Shown piece by piece: positions 19,981 through 29,078 of a stretch of DNA of 42,190 bases; the first letter of the stretch is position 1, and the number at the start of each line of letters is the position of its first letter. The notes beneath the pieces are model-generated. The model had not been told where the DNA came from and did not search any database. It saw only the letters and a program-made list of their open reading frames with translations. The position numbers were made by a program, and so were the translations under genes. Source of the stretch: Rhodococcus rhodnii NBRC 100604 (GTDB lineage: Bacteria > Actinomycetota > Actinomycetes > Mycobacteriales > Mycobacteriaceae). The stretch spans positions 1 to 42,190 of the forward strand of contig NZ_BCXD01000031.1 in NCBI RefSeq assembly GCF_001894925.1, given 5' to 3'.

Positions 19981-20421
19981 ATGACCATCAAACTGCATCA
20001 CCTGCGCCCCGCGCCGGGATCCAAGACCGACAAGACTCGCGTCGGTCGCGGTGAAGGCTCCAAGGGCAAGACCGCAGGCCGCGGCACCAAGGGCACCAAG
20101 GCACGCAAGAACGTCTCCGCGGCGTTCGAGGGTGGCCAGATGCCGCTGCACATGCGTCTGCCGAAGCTCAAGGGCTTCAAGAACCCGAACCGCGTCGAGT
20201 TCCAGGTCGTCAACGTCGGCGACCTCGCGCGACTGTTCCCCGAGGGTGGCGCCGTCACCGTCGCGGATCTCGTCGCGAAGGGTGCGGTTCGCAAGAACCA
20301 GCCCGTCAAGGTTCTCGGTGAGGGTGAGCTGAACGTCGCCGTGCAGGTCACGGTCGACAAGTTCAGCGGCTCCGCCAAGGAGAAGATCGCCGCAGCCGGT
20401 GGGAGCACCACCGAACTGTGA
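19981..20421 (+). CDS. rplO: 50S ribosomal protein L15
   Basis: A 146-residue L15, a late assembly protein. The Gly-rich N-terminal arm ([19 protein letters not shown]) runs into rRNA, and [16 protein letters not shown] is the family hallmark. The ribosome binding site GAGGAGG lies inside the end of rpmD. It ends the rpsH block; a 19-base-pair hairpin follows 10 bases after its stop. Confidence 0.98.
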   Translation: MTIKLHHLRPAPGSKTDKTRVGRGEGSKGKTAGRGTKGTKARKNVSAAFEGGQMPLHMRLPKLKGFKNPNRVEFQVVNVGDLARLFPEGGAVTVADLVAKGAVRKNQPVKVLGEGELNVAVQVTVDKFSGSAKEKIAAAGGSTTEL

Positions 20422-20430
20422 TCGCCGCGT

Positions 20431-20473
20431 CCGATGGCCGCAGTACAGCGTCACGCTGTACTGCGGCCATCGG
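20431..20473 (+). terminator. Terminator after rplO
   Basis: Nineteen-base perfect arms (20431-20449 and 20455-20473) with a GTCAC loop follow rplO. The hairpin isolates secY from the ribosomal block, so secY needs its own promoter in the 160 bases that follow. Confidence 0.88.
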
Positions 20474-20553
20474 CGTTCGGTCCCCGTCCCGCGCGGGCGT
20501 ACGCTCGTAGCCGCTCCACGCCGGTGCGCACGAGTCCGGCAGTGGGGCACTGT

Positions 20554-20569
20554 TAGAGTTCTAGAGTTC
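20554..20569 (+). promoter_or_regulatory. Tandem TAGAGTTC, candidate -10 region of secY
   Basis: TAGAGTTC occurs twice in a row (20554-20561 and 20562-20569). Either TAGAGT could be a -10 element for the secY unit, about 70-80 bases before its start. No good -35 sequence stands at 17-18 bases. The rest of the 20474-20636 gap shows no gene. Confidence 0.3.
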
Positions 20570-20636
20570 AGCCATCTCGAGCGGGCGCGTGTGCCCACAT
20601 CGCTCGACGTCGAAGCCGCCAAGCACAGGAGGATCG

Positions 20637-21950
20637 TTGCTCTCCGCCTTCGTCTCGGCCCTCAGGACCCCGGACCTGAGGCGGAAGATCCTCATCGCGC
20701 TCGGACTCGTCGCGCTCTATCGCGTCGGCGCGCTCGTTCCGTCTCCGGGCGTGGACTACGGCAACGTCCGCCAATGCATCGACCAGATCTCGGGTGGCGA
20801 TCAGGCGGGCATCTACTCGCTGATCAACCTCTTCTCGGGCGGAGCGTTGCTCCAGCTGTCGGTGTTCGCGATCGGCATCATGCCCTTCATCACCGCCAGC
20901 ATCATCGTGCAGCTGCTCACCGTCGTCATTCCGCGGTTCGAGCAGCTCCGTAAGGAAGGCCAGGCCGGACAGGCCAAGATGACGCAGTACACGCGTTATC
21001 TCGCCGTCGCGCTCGCGGTGCTGCAGTCGACGGGCATCGTCGCGCTCGCCGCGCAGGGTCAGCTGTTGCAGGGCTGCCAGCTCCCGATCATCGCCGACGA
21101 CTCCGTGTTCGGGCTCGGCATCATCGTCCTCGTCATGACCGCCGGTGCCGCACTCGTCATGTGGTTCGGTGAGCTCATCACCGAGAAGGGCGTCGGCAAC
21201 GGCATGTCGCTGCTCATCTTCGCCGGTATCGCGTCGCGCTTGCCGTCGGAGGGCTCGAGCCTCCTCGAGACGCAGGGTGGCCTGACCTTCGCGCTCATCA
21301 TGGTCGCCGCGCTGGCCGTCATCGCCGGTGTCGTCTTCGTCGAGCAGGGCCAGCGCCGCATCCCGGTGCAGTACGCCAAGCGCATGGTCGGCCGCAAGAT
21401 GTACGGCGGCTCGTCGACGTACCTGCCGCTCAAGGTCAACCAGGCCGGCATCATCCCCGTCATCTTCGCGTCGTCGCTGCTCTACCTCCCGAACCTCATC
21501 GCGCAGCTCACAGGCGCCGCGACGGCGGCCGAGCCCTCGTGGTGGCAGCGGATCATCAACGAGTACTTCGTGAACCCGAGCAACCCGGTCTACATCTCGA
21601 TCTACTTCCTGCTGATCGTGTTCTTCGTGTTCTTCTACGTCTCGATCACGTTCAACCCCGAAGAGCGCGCAGACGAGATGAAGAAGTTCGGCGGCTTCGT
21701 GCCGGGCATCCGCCCCGGGCGTCCCACTGCGGACTACCTCAACTTCGTCCTCATGCGCCTGACCGTCGTCGGCGCGATCTACCTCGCGGCCATCGCGACG
21801 CTGCCGCACTTCTTCCTCTCGGGCAGTGAGACCGCGACCAGCATCTTCGGCGGCGCCGCTGTCTTGATTCTGGTGAGCGTCTCGCTCGACACCGTGAAAC
21901 AAATCGAATCCCAGCTGATGCAGCGCAACTACGAAGGGTTCCTCAAGTGA
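20637..21950 (+). CDS. secY: Protein translocase subunit SecY
   Basis: The 437-residue channel of the Sec translocon, with ten membrane segments. It starts [19 protein letters not shown] from a TTG codon at 20637, with a perfect AGGAGG four bases before it. Hallmarks are [46 protein letters not shown] (cytoplasmic loop region), [23 protein letters not shown] and the C-terminal [16 protein letters not shown]. The 16-codon longer ATG reading at 20589 is rejected because it lacks a ribosome binding site and family similarity. The stop overlaps adk by four bases. Confidence 0.97.
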   Translation: MLSAFVSALRTPDLRRKILIALGLVALYRVGALVPSPGVDYGNVRQCIDQISGGDQAGIYSLINLFSGGALLQLSVFAIGIMPFITASIIVQLLTVVIPRFEQLRKEGQAGQAKMTQYTRYLAVALAVLQSTGIVALAAQGQLLQGCQLPIIADDSVFGLGIIVLVMTAGAALVMWFGELITEKGVGNGMSLLIFAGIASRLPSEGSSLLETQGGLTFALIMVAALAVIAGVVFVEQGQRRIPVQYAKRMVGRKMYGGSSTYLPLKVNQAGIIPVIFASSLLYLPNLIAQLTGAATAAEPSWWQRIINEYFVNPSNPVYISIYFLLIVFFVFFYVSITFNPEERADEMKKFGGFVPGIRPGRPTADYLNFVLMRLTVVGAIYLAAIATLPHFFLSGSETATSIFGGAAVLILVSVSLDTVKQIESQLMQRNYEGFLK

Positions 21951-22492
21951 GACTTGTTCTGCTCGGTCCTCCCGGCGCCGGTAAGGGCACGCAGGCCGCC
22001 CTCCTCTCGGAGCACTTCGGTGTTCCGCACATCTCGACGGGCGATCTCTTCCGGGCCAACATCGGCCAGCAGACGCCGCTCGGACTCGAGGCCAAGCGCT
22101 ACATGGATGCCGGCGACCTCGTCCCCGCCGAGATCACGAACAAGATGGTCGAGGAGCGCGTCGCCGAGCCCGACGCGAAGAACGGCTTCCTGCTCGATGG
22201 GTTCCCTCGCTCGGTCCCGCAGGCCGACGCACTCGGCCGCATCCTCGGCAACCTCGACACCAAGCTCGACGGCGTCGTGTCGTTCGTCGTCGACGAGGAC
22301 GTCGTCGTCGAGCGGATGCTCGCCCGTGGCCGCGCCGACGACACCGAGGACGTCATCCGCAACCGGATGCGCGTCTACCGTGCCGAGACCGCACCGCTGC
22401 TCGAGTACTACGCCGACGAACTCGTCACGATCGACGCCGTCGGCGACGTCCAGGACGTGTTCCAGCGCGTCCTGGCATCGCTCGGCACGTAG
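21947..22492 (+). CDS. adk: Adenylate kinase
   Basis: A 181-residue cytoplasmic enzyme that interconverts ATP, AMP and ADP. It begins [16 protein letters not shown], whose P-loop is residues 7-15; the AMP-binding part includes HISTGDLFR, and [10 protein letters not shown] is the conserved core motif. It has the short lid of mycobacterial adenylate kinases ([15 protein letters not shown]), without zinc-binding cysteines. The GTG start overlaps the secY stop (GTGA). Confidence 0.97.
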   Translation: MRLVLLGPPGAGKGTQAALLSEHFGVPHISTGDLFRANIGQQTPLGLEAKRYMDAGDLVPAEITNKMVEERVAEPDAKNGFLLDGFPRSVPQADALGRILGNLDTKLDGVVSFVVDEDVVVERMLARGRADDTEDVIRNRMRVYRAETAPLLEYYADELVTIDAVGDVQDVFQRVLASLGT

Positions 22493-22509
22493 TCGGAAGG
22501 AGTCGAGCG

Positions 22510-23307
22510 ATGGCGTTCGGCCGTAAGCGCAAGGTCGTGCCGTTCCGCACGGCCGGCGAACTCGACGCGATGGCCGCGGCCGGCGCGATCGTCGGGTCCG
22601 CGCTCGTCGCCGTCCGTGCGGCGGCGAAGCCCGGCGTCAGCACGCTCGACCTCGACGCGATCGCCGAGGCGACCATTCGCGACGCCGGCGCCGTGCCGTC
22701 GTTCAAGGGCTACCACGGGTTCCCCGGCTCGATCTGCACGTCCGTCAACGACCGCGTGGTCCACGGCATCCCGTCCGCGTCCGACGTGCTCGCCGACGGC
22801 GACCTCGTGTCGATCGACTGCGGTGCGATCCTCGACGGGTGGCACGGCGACTCGGCGTGGACGTTCGCGGTCGGCACGGCGAGCGAGGCCGACGCCGCAC
22901 TCAGCGCCGCGACCGAGTTCTCCATGAACGCCGGTATCGCCGCGATGATCGACGGCAACCGGCTCACCGACGTCTCCCACGCGATCGAGAACGGCACGCG
23001 CGAGGCCGAGCGTCGTGACGGCCGCCGGTACGGAATCGTCGACGGCTACGGCGGACACGGGATCGGGCGCGAGATGCACCTCGATCCGTTCCTCCCGAAC
23101 GAAGGCGCCCCGGGCAAGGGCCCGCACCTCGTCGTCGGCTCGGTGCTCGCGATCGAACCCATGCTCACGCTGGGAACCGAGGACACCGACGTCCTCGACG
23201 ACGAGTGGACCGTCGTCACGGCGGACGGCTCGCGCGCCGCGCACTGGGAGCACACCGTCGCCGTGACCGAAGACGGGCCCCGGATCCTCACGCTCCGCCC
23301 GGAGTAG
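22510..23307 (+). CDS. map: Type I methionine aminopeptidase
   Basis: A 265-residue metalloenzyme that removes the initiator methionine from new proteins. The metal ligands are visible in order: the two Asp in [17 protein letters not shown], His in [15 protein letters not shown], Glu in AIEPMLT and Glu in [16 protein letters not shown] lies before the ATG at 22510, 17 bases after adk. The adk-map pairing after secY is common in actinobacteria. It converges on dtd, 25 bases away. Confidence 0.97.
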   Translation: MAFGRKRKVVPFRTAGELDAMAAAGAIVGSALVAVRAAAKPGVSTLDLDAIAEATIRDAGAVPSFKGYHGFPGSICTSVNDRVVHGIPSASDVLADGDLVSIDCGAILDGWHGDSAWTFAVGTASEADAALSAATEFSMNAGIAAMIDGNRLTDVSHAIENGTREAERRDGRRYGIVDGYGGHGIGREMHLDPFLPNEGAPGKGPHLVVGSVLAIEPMLTLGTEDTDVLDDEWTVVTADGSRAAHWEHTVAVTEDGPRILTLRPE

Positions 23308-23332
23308 CCGGCCACTGCACGTGTGCGGCTCG

Positions 23333-23776
23333 TCAGACCTCGACGAGAATCGTGATCGGGCCGTCGCCGACGGACGACACCGTCATGTGCGCCCCGAAAC
23401 GGCCGGTCGCGACGGTCGTGCCCTGCTCGCGGAGGGCGGCGACCACGCGGTCCACGAGCGGCTCGGCGACGGCTCCGGGAGCGGCAGCGGTCCACGACGG
23501 CCGCCTGCCCTTCGCCGTCGCGCCGTAGAGGGTGAACTGCGAAATCACGAGGATCGGGGCGTCGACGTCCGACGCGGAGCGCTCGCCGTCGAGGATGCGC
23601 AGCGACCGGATCTTGCGCGCGAGCTCGTCCGCGGACGCGGGAGTGTCCGAGTGCGTGACACCCACATAGGCGAGCAGGCCCTGCCCGCCAGGGCGGCCCG
23701 TGGGATCGATCGCACCGACGATCTCGCCGTCGACCGTGACCGACGCCGACGTCACTCGTTGCAGAACTGCGCGCAT
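23333..23776 (-). CDS. dtd: D-aminoacyl-tRNA deacylase
   Basis: A 147-residue enzyme that removes D-amino acids wrongly attached to tRNA. It starts [18 protein letters not shown], has the conserved [17 protein letters not shown], and near the C-terminus the Gly-Pro motif [10 protein letters not shown] that rejects L-amino acids. The ATG at 23776 fits the family's N-terminus exactly; longer readings are rejected. It is the only minus-strand gene inside the ribosomal cluster and is divergent from infA. Confidence 0.95.
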   Translation of the reverse strand: MRAVLQRVTSASVTVDGEIVGAIDPTGRPGGQGLLAYVGVTHSDTPASADELARKIRSLRILDGERSASDVDAPILVISQFTLYGATAKGRRPSWTAAAPGAVAEPLVDRVVAALREQGTTVATGRFGAHMTVSSVGDGPITILVEV

Positions 23777-23814
23777 GGTCGCGATGCTGCCAGAGGGCAC
23801 GGCGACGACGGTAT

Positions 23815-23843
23815 TTGGCCTGGTCGGGCATTTCCCGTAACAT
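23815..23843 (+). promoter_or_regulatory. Promoter of the infA block
   Basis: TTGGCC (23815-23820), a 17-base spacer and TAACAT (23838-23843). The preceding TATTTGGCC resembles the -35 region of the rpsH promoter, but the RGTTGCC start is missing. It lies between the divergent dtd and infA genes and gives a leader of about 160 bases. Confidence 0.6.
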
Positions 23844-23889
23844 GGTGAGGCGGTGCGTGCTGCGCGCCGGTCGATCGCATGTCCACTGC

Positions 23890-23905
23890 CGGGCCATCCG
23901 GCCCG
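23890..23905 (+). promoter_or_regulatory. Hairpin in the infA leader
   Basis: CGGGCC-ATCC-GGCCCG forms six G/C pairs. A nearly identical hairpin precedes rpmJ (24238-24255, loop GTCC). A second, tighter dyad, CCGGGG-AA-CCCCGG, lies at 23970-23983, just before infA. Function unknown. Confidence 0.35.
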
Positions 23906-24010
23906 TGATCTGCGTGTTCGCCGGTCGCCGTTCGCGCCACAGTATCGGAAGACATGCACATCAGGCAGGCCGGGGAACCCCGGTCGCACCCGACACGGAT
24001 CGCGGAGGAT

Positions 24011-24232
24011 ATGGCCAAGAAAGACGGAGCCATCGAGGTCGAGGGACGAGTGGTCGAGCCGCTGCCCAATGCGATGTTTCGCATCGAGCTCGAGAACGGC
24101 CACAAGGTTCTCGCCCACATCAGCGGAAAGATGCGTCAGCACTACATTCGCATCCTCCCCGAAGACCGAGTGGTCGTGGAGCTCTCGCCCTACGACCTCT
24201 CACGCGGCCGCATCGTCTACCGCTACAAGTAA
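24011..24232 (+). CDS. infA: Translation initiation factor IF-1
   Basis: A 73-residue OB-fold protein that binds the ribosomal A site during initiation ([21 protein letters not shown] start; [15 protein letters not shown] end), the standard length. GCGGAGGAT precedes the ATG at 24011; the in-frame ATG at 23954 would add 19 unrelated residues. It heads the infA-rpmJ-rpsM-rpsK-rpsD block. Confidence 0.98.
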
Positions 24233-24236
24233 GCGT

Positions 24237-24256
24237 TCCGGGCCGTCCGGCCCGGA
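24237..24256 (+). promoter_or_regulatory. Hairpin between infA and rpmJ
   Basis: TCCGGGCC-GTCC-GGCCCGGA gives eight pairs five bases after the infA stop. It could be a partial terminator that lets IF-1 be made in excess of the ribosomal proteins, or an mRNA 3'-end stabiliser. There is no T-tract. Confidence 0.4.
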
Positions 24257-24313
24257 CAGCAGTGAGCGCAGCGCGCCGACGTGCCGCGCCCACCACATCA
24301 AGGAGATCAGGAC

Positions 24314-24427
24314 GTGAAGGTTCAGCCGAGCGTCAAGCCGATCTGCGAGAAGTGCAAGGTGATTCGTCGTGACGGACGGGTCATGGTGATCTGCGAGAAC
24401 CTGCGCCACAAGCAGCGCCAGGGCTGA
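24314..24427 (+). CDS. rpmJ: 50S ribosomal protein L36 (zinc-binding type)
   Basis: A 37-residue L36, the smallest ribosomal protein, with the zinc ligands of the CXXC form: CEKC (residues 11 and 14), a later Cys in VICENLRHK and the His five residues beyond. The GTG at 24314 is preceded by AAGGAG. It is too short for most gene finders but the match is complete. Confidence 0.96.
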   Translation: MKVQPSVKPICEKCKVIRRDGRVMVICENLRHKQRQG

Positions 24428-24546
24428 GCATCACCGCCTCCTCGAGGCACGGCTTGAAAGCAAGCAACGAAGACCTCTCAGCACCAGCCGATGTGACAGG
24501 CGTGCTCCCTCGACGTGAGTCGACGGAACACGCACCATCGGTCCAC

Positions 24547-24566
24547 CCCCGGCACGGAGGCCGGGG
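24547..24566 (+). promoter_or_regulatory. Hairpin in the rpmJ-rpsM gap
   Basis: CCCCGGC (24547-24553) pairs with GCCGGGG (24560-24566) across a six-base loop. It is the only clear structure in the 219-base gap between rpmJ and rpsM, which has no gene and no convincing promoter. A leader-type control site is possible. Confidence 0.3.
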
Positions 24567-24646
24567 CCCCACTCGAATCGCGACATCGCGGGGCGTGAGG
24601 GACGGACTGGGAGCAGACCTCCGCACACCGAAGAAGGACATGCCAC

Positions 24647-25018
24647 ATGGCACGACTCATGGGTGTCGATCTTCCCCGCGAAAAGCGGATGGAGATCGCA
24701 CTGACCTACATCTACGGCATCGGCCGTACCCGCTCGCACGAGATTCTCGACGCGACCGGCGTCAGCGCGGACCTGCGGAGCAAGGACCTCACCGACGACG
24801 ACCTCACCAAGCTCCGCGACTACATCGAGGGCTCGGAACTCAAGGTCGAGGGCGACCTGCGCCGTGAGGTGCAGGCGGACATCCGCCGCAAGATCGAGAT
24901 CGGGTCCTACCAGGGCCTGCGGCACCGTCGCGGCCTGCCCGTTCGCGGCCAGCGCACCAAGACCAACGCGCGCACCCGTAAGGGCCCGAAGCGCACCGTC
25001 GCCGGAAAGAAGAAGTAA
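24647..25018 (+). CDS. rpsM: 30S ribosomal protein S13
   Basis: A 123-residue S13 at the head of the small subunit, touching the P-site tRNA and the large subunit. Conserved parts: [52 protein letters not shown] and a basic C-terminal tail. AAGGAC precedes the ATG. The stop shares a base with rpsK (TAATG). Confidence 0.98.
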   Translation: MARLMGVDLPREKRMEIALTYIYGIGRTRSHEILDATGVSADLRSKDLTDDDLTKLRDYIEGSELKVEGDLRREVQADIRRKIEIGSYQGLRHRRGLPVRGQRTKTNARTRKGPKRTVAGKKK

Positions 25019-25431
25019 TGCCTCCCAAGTCACGTAGCACCGGTCCCAAGAAGACCCAGAAGGCGCGCCGCAGGGACAAGAAGAACGTTCCGCACGGTGC
25101 CGCTCATATCAAGAGCACCTTCAACAACACCATCGTCTCGATCACCGATCCCAACGGAAACGTGATCTCGTGGGCGTCGTCCGGCCACGTCGGCTTCAAG
25201 GGTTCGCGTAAGTCGACCCCGTTCGCCGCACAGCTCGCCGCCGAGAACGCTGCCCGCAAGGCGCAGGAGCACGGCGTCAAGAAGGTCGACGTCTTCGTCA
25301 AGGGCCCCGGTTCGGGCCGCGAGACGGCGATCCGCTCGCTGCAGGCTGCCGGACTCGAGGTCGGCACCATCTCCGATGTCACCCCCCAGCCGCACAACGG
25401 CTGCCGTCCGCCCAAGCGGCGTCGCGTCTAA
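25018..25431 (+). CDS. rpsK: 30S ribosomal protein S11
   Basis: A 137-residue S11 on the platform near the mRNA exit. Conserved parts: [37 protein letters not shown] and the C-terminal [18 protein letters not shown]. It overlaps rpsM by one base and ends 22 bases before rpsD. Confidence 0.98.
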   Translation: MPPKSRSTGPKKTQKARRRDKKNVPHGAAHIKSTFNNTIVSITDPNGNVISWASSGHVGFKGSRKSTPFAAQLAAENAARKAQEHGVKKVDVFVKGPGSGRETAIRSLQAAGLEVGTISDVTPQPHNGCRPPKRRRV

Positions 25432-25453
25432 CGGGAAAGGAAGGTAGAAGAAC

Positions 25454-26059
25454 ATGGCTCGTTACACCGGCCCCGTTACTCGCAAGTCGCGTCGCTTCCG
25501 TGTCGACCTCGTCGGAGGAGACCAGGCGTTCGAGCGTCGCCCCTACCCGCCCGGCCAGCACGGCCGCGCGCGGATCAAGGAGAGCGAGTACCTGCTCCAG
25601 CTGCAGGAGAAGCAGAAGGCTCGCTTCACCTACGGCGTCATGGAGAAGCAGTTCCGTCGCTACTACGAGGAAGCGGTCAACCGCCCGGGCAAGACCGGCG
25701 AGAACCTGCTCCGCATCCTCGAGTCGCGCCTCGACAACGTCGTCTACCGTTCGGGCATCGCTCGCACGCGGCGTCAGGCCCGCCAGATGGTGACCCACGG
25801 TCACCTGACGGTCAACGGCCAGAAGGTCGACATCCCCAGCTACCGCGTCTCGCAGTACGACATCGTCGACGTGCGCGACAAGTCGCTGCAGACCGTGCCG
25901 TTCCAGATCGCACGCGAGACCCAGGGCGATCGCCCGATCCCGGGCTGGCTCCAGGTCGTCCCGAACCGCCTGCGCATCCTCGTGCACCAGCTCCCCGAGC
26001 GGGCGCAGATCGACGTCCCGCTGCAGGAACAGCTCATCGTCGAGTTCTACTCGAAGTAA
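25454..26059 (+). CDS. rpsD: 30S ribosomal protein S4
   Basis: A 201-residue S4, a primary 16S rRNA binder that starts small-subunit assembly. It shows RPYPPGQHGRARIKESEY, LRILESRLDNVVYRSGIARTRRQARQMVTHGHLTVNG (the S4 RNA-binding domain) and the C-terminal IVEFYSK. It lacks the N-terminal zinc cysteines, as in many actinobacteria. AAGGAAGG stands before the ATG. In E. coli S4 represses the alpha operon; a strong hairpin lies just after this gene. Confidence 0.98.
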   Translation: MARYTGPVTRKSRRFRVDLVGGDQAFERRPYPPGQHGRARIKESEYLLQLQEKQKARFTYGVMEKQFRRYYEEAVNRPGKTGENLLRILESRLDNVVYRSGIARTRRQARQMVTHGHLTVNGQKVDIPSYRVSQYDIVDVRDKSLQTVPFQIARETQGDRPIPGWLQVVPNRLRILVHQLPERAQIDVPLQEQLIVEFYSK

Positions 26060-26069
26060 GGCGCTGCGC

Positions 26070-26115
26070 GCTCGTGCGTGACTTTCCGGTCCCGAGGCCG
26101 GAGTCACGCACGAGC
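26070..26115 (+). terminator. Strong hairpin between rpsD and rpoA
   Basis: Fourteen-base perfect arms (26070-26083 and 26102-26115) are extended by an inner CCGG/CCGG stem (26086-26089, 26098-26101). It follows rpsD by 10 bases, with the C/T-rich CCTCTCTTCTCC downstream. Only 65 bases separate it from rpoA and no clear promoter is visible there, so it may end only part of the transcripts and tune alpha subunit levels relative to ribosomal proteins. Confidence 0.75.
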
Positions 26116-26180
26116 CGCAGGCCTCTCTTCTCCCCATTCGTGGGCGTCAAATAGCGGGCGCCCGTACAGGAGGAAACAAC

Positions 26181-27242
26181 ATGCTCATCTCTCAGCGACC
26201 CACGCTGACCGAAGAGGTCATCGCCGACAACCGTTCCAAGTTCGTCATCGAGCCTCTCGAGCCTGGCTTCGGGTACACCCTCGGCAACTCGCTTCGCCGA
26301 ACCCTGCTGTCCTCGATCCCCGGTGCTGCCGTCACGAGCATCCGTATCGACGGCGTGCTGCACGAGTTCACCACCGTCCCCGGTGTGAAGGAAGACGTCA
26401 CCGACATCATCCTGAACCTCAAGGGCCTCGTGGTGTCCTCCGAAGAGGACGAGCCCGTCACGATGTACGTCCGCAAGCAGGGACCGGGCGACGTCACCGC
26501 CGGTGACATCGTGCCGCCCGCCGGCGTCACGGTGCACAACCCGGATCTGCACATCGCCACCCTGAACGACAAGGGAAAGCTGGAGATCGAGCTCGTCGTC
26601 GAGCGCGGCCGCGGCTACGTCCCCGCCGTCCAGAACAAGGCGGCGGGCGCAGAGATCGGCCGCATCCCGGTCGACTCGATCTACTCGCCCGTGCTCAAGG
26701 TGACGTACAAGGTCGAGGCGACTCGTGTCGAGCAGCGCACCGACTTCGATCGCCTGATCCTCGACGTCGAGACGAAGAACTCGATCACGGCGCGGGATGC
26801 GCTCGCCTCGGCGGGCAAGACCCTCGTCGAGCTCTTCGGCCTCGCCCGTGAGCTCAACGTCGAGGCCGAGGGCATCGAGATCGGCCCGTCGCCCGCCGAA
26901 GCGGATCACATCGCCGCGTTCGGACTCCCGATCGAGGACCTGGACCTCACCGTCCGGTCCTACAACTGCCTCAAGCGCGAGGGCGTCCACACCGTGGGCG
27001 AACTCGTGGGGCGCACGGAGTCCGACCTGCTCGACATCCGCAACTTCGGGCAGAAGTCGATCGACGAGGTCAAGGTCAAGCTGCACTCGCTCGGACTGTC
27101 CCTCAAGGACAGCCCCGCATCGTTCGATCCGTCCACCGTGGCGGGCTACGACGCGGCGACCGGGACGTGGAGCGACACCGACGCAGGTTCCTTCGGCGAC
27201 GCCGACGGCAACGAGGACTACGCAGAGACCGAGCAGCTCTAG
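26181..27242 (+). CDS. rpoA: RNA polymerase alpha subunit
   Basis: A 353-residue alpha subunit. The N-terminal domain that dimerises and binds beta and beta-prime includes [28 protein letters not shown] (about residues 18-45). A linker leads to the C-terminal domain with the helix-hairpin-helix stretch [27 protein letters not shown], which binds UP elements and regulators. A tail rich in Asp, Glu and Gly ends the protein. AGGAGG stands before the ATG. It is followed by rplQ in the usual order. Confidence 0.98.
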   Translation: MLISQRPTLTEEVIADNRSKFVIEPLEPGFGYTLGNSLRRTLLSSIPGAAVTSIRIDGVLHEFTTVPGVKEDVTDIILNLKGLVVSSEEDEPVTMYVRKQGPGDVTAGDIVPPAGVTVHNPDLHIATLNDKGKLEIELVVERGRGYVPAVQNKAAGAEIGRIPVDSIYSPVLKVTYKVEATRVEQRTDFDRLILDVETKNSITARDALASAGKTLVELFGLARELNVEAEGIEIGPSPAEADHIAAFGLPIEDLDLTVRSYNCLKREGVHTVGELVGRTESDLLDIRNFGQKSIDEVKVKLHSLGLSLKDSPASFDPSTVAGYDAATGTWSDTDAGSFGDADGNEDYAETEQL

Positions 27243-27272
27243 CCGTTCGAGTCCCTTTTCTAGGAGAACATC

Positions 27273-27851
27273 ATGCCCAAGCCCAAGAAGGGTGCCCGCT
27301 TCGGCGGGTCGGCTTCGCACCAGAAGGCGATCTTCGCCAATCTGGCAACCGCGCTCTTCGAGCACGGTCGCATCACCACCACCGAGGCCAAGGCCAAGGC
27401 GCTTCGCCCGTACGCCGAGAAGCTCGTCACGCACGCGAAGGCCGGCACGCTGGCGTCGCGTCGTGAGGTGCTGAAGGTCATCCGCCACAAGGATGTCGTC
27501 CACACCTTGTTCGAGGAGATCGGCCCGTTCTACGCGGACCGCAACGGTGGTTACACGCGCATCGTCAAGACGGTGCCGCGCAAGGGTGACAACGCGCCCA
27601 TGGCGATCATCGAGCTCGTCAAGGAGAAGACCGTGACGTCCGAGGCGGATCGCGCACGCCGCGTCGCCGCGTCGCAGTCCGCTCCGGCAGCCGACGAGTC
27701 CGAGAACGTCGTCGAGGCAGTCGAGGCCGAGGCCACCACCGCCGAGGTCGAGAACGCCGACGCCGTCGTCGAGGGTGTCGAGGACGAGACCGCGACCGCA
27801 GCGGACGCCGTCGACGCCGACGAGGCCGACGGAGACAAGAAGAAGGACTAG
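27273..27851 (+). CDS. rplQ: 50S ribosomal protein L17
   Basis: A 192-residue L17. Its first 120 residues are the family core ([44 protein letters not shown]). The last 65 or so residues form a disordered acidic tail of Glu, Ala, Asp and Val, an extension seen in mycobacterial relatives and absent from E. coli. AGGAGA precedes the ATG. The truA start lies seven bases after its stop. Confidence 0.97.
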   Translation: MPKPKKGARFGGSASHQKAIFANLATALFEHGRITTTEAKAKALRPYAEKLVTHAKAGTLASRREVLKVIRHKDVVHTLFEEIGPFYADRNGGYTRIVKTVPRKGDNAPMAIIELVKEKTVTSEADRARRVAASQSAPAADESENVVEAVEAEATTAEVENADAVVEGVEDETATAADAVDADEADGDKKKD

Positions 27852-27857
27852 TTCTTC

Positions 27858-28733
27858 TTGAACCCGGCACACGCTGAACCGAACGAGCCCGCCGTCGCCG
27901 ACGGCGGGCTCGTTCGTTTGCGTCTCGACGTCTCCTACGACGGCACCGACTTCTCGGGCTGGGCGCGCCAGCGCGGCCTGCGCACCGTGTGCGGCGAACT
28001 CGAGGAGAAGCTCGGCGCAGTGCTCCGGACGCCCGTCGTGCTCACCGTCGCGGGCCGGACCGACGCGGGTGTGCACGCCACCGGGCAGGTCGCGCACGTC
28101 GACGTCCCGGCCGAGCTGGTCCCGGACGAACCCGACTGCCTCGTGCGCAGGCTCGCGCGCTTCGTCGCGGAGGACGTGCGGATCACCGCGATCACCCGGG
28201 CTCCCGCGGAGTTCGACGCTCGATTCTCCGCGATGCGGCGCCACTACGAGTACCGGCTGACGACGGCGCCGTTCGGGGCCGAGCCGCTGCGCGCTCGTGA
28301 CACCGTCGCGCACCCGCGCGCGCTCGACGTCGACGCCATGCAGGCCGCGTCCGCGCGGCTGCTGGGCCTGCACGACTTCGCGGCCTTCTGCAAACGCAGG
28401 GAGGGCGCCACCACCATTCGCGAACTGCAGCGATTCGACTGGCGCCGCGACGGCGACCTCGTCGTCGCATCGGTCTCCGCCGACGCCTTCTGCTGGTCGA
28501 TGGTGCGCAGCCTCGTCGGCGCCCTGCTCGCGGTGGGGGAGGGGCGACGCGACGAGGAGTGGCTCGCGTCGCTGCTGCACGAACGTGCCCGTTCGAGCGC
28601 GGTGCTCGTCGCGCCCGCTCACGGGCTGTGCCTCGTCGGGGTCGACTACCCGCCCGACGACCAGCTCGGCGCCCGCAATCTCACGACGCGCGAGACGCGC
28701 TCACACACCGAATGCTGTGGAGGGACCACATGA
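27858..28733 (+). CDS. truA: tRNA pseudouridine(38-40) synthase TruA
   Basis: A 291-residue enzyme that makes pseudouridine at positions 38-40 of many tRNAs. The catalytic Asp is in [18 protein letters not shown], and [31 protein letters not shown] and [17 protein letters not shown] are family motifs. The start is a TTG at 27858, with AAGGA ten bases before it inside rplQ. It is favoured because the GLVRLRLD stretch just downstream is conserved in mycobacterial TruA; a TTG at 27918 would remove it. An 18-base-pair hairpin covers codons 8-20. The end overlaps the next gene. Confidence 0.93.
   Translation: MNPAHAEPNEPAVADGGLVRLRLDVSYDGTDFSGWARQRGLRTVCGELEEKLGAVLRTPVVLTVAGRTDAGVHATGQVAHVDVPAELVPDEPDCLVRRLARFVAEDVRITAITRAPAEFDARFSAMRRHYEYRLTTAPFGAEPLRARDTVAHPRALDVDAMQAASARLLGLHDFAAFCKRREGATTIRELQRFDWRRDGDLVVASVSADAFCWSMVRSLVGALLAVGEGRRDEEWLASLLHERARSSAVLVAPAHGLCLVGVDYPPDDQLGARNLTTRETRSHTECCGGTT
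27880..27916 (+). terminator. Terminator-like hairpin inside the start of truA
   Basis: Perfect 18-base inverted arms (27880-27897 and 27899-27916) meet around one base and are followed by GTTTGCGTCTC. By position it would terminate the rpoA-rplQ transcript, yet it lies in the first codons of truA if the TTG at 27858 is right. Confidence 0.6.
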
Positions 28734-29026
28734 TGTTCTTCGATCCGAGGAACCTCCGGACGACACCGAAACCCGAGAGCGTTATGCTGCCGCGCATGCC
28801 TCGTGAAGCCTGGGGAACGTTCGTTCGCGGTCAGCTCGAAGCGAAGGGGATGAGCCCGAACCAGCTCGCCCTCGCGCTGGGACTGCGGCCCCGGCACGTG
28901 ATCGACTGGATCGACGGTGCCAGTGGATTCACCGTGCAGCCCGCCACCGTCGTGCACGCGACGGCGCGCGCGCTCGGCGTCCCGACGAACGACGCGCTCG
29001 TCGCCGCCGGCTACCCGGCGCGCTGA
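28730..29026 (+). CDS. Small XRE-like helix-turn-helix protein
   Basis: A 98-residue protein whose core looks like a Cro/C1-type DNA-binding domain: [25 protein letters not shown], then [11 protein letters not shown] and a C-terminal [15 protein letters not shown]. The ATG at 28730 overlaps the truA stop (ATGA) and GGAGGG stands five bases ahead; an ATG at 28733 is equally good. The first 22 or so residues do not look like the family, and the ATG near 28797, with TATGCT a few bases upstream, could be a leaderless true start giving about 76 residues. Its target is unknown. It could regulate neighbouring genes or be a stand-alone repressor. Confidence 0.65.
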   Translation: MMFFDPRNLRTTPKPESVMLPRMPREAWGTFVRGQLEAKGMSPNQLALALGLRPRHVIDWIDGASGFTVQPATVVHATARALGVPTNDALVAAGYPAR

Positions 29027-29078
29027 CCCACCCACGTACCGAGCCACCGCACGCAGCACCGGGATCTACCATGACGCC

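Noticed and set aside
20568-21902. Long minus-strand frame opposite secY
   Set aside because: Its composition is almost entirely charged residues (Asp, Glu, Arg, His), typical of antisense frames of membrane proteins.
26034-28622. An 862-codon open frame on the minus strand across rpoA, rplQ and truA
   Set aside because: It lies antisense to well-identified genes in high-GC DNA, where long shadow frames are expected, and its translation resembles no protein family.
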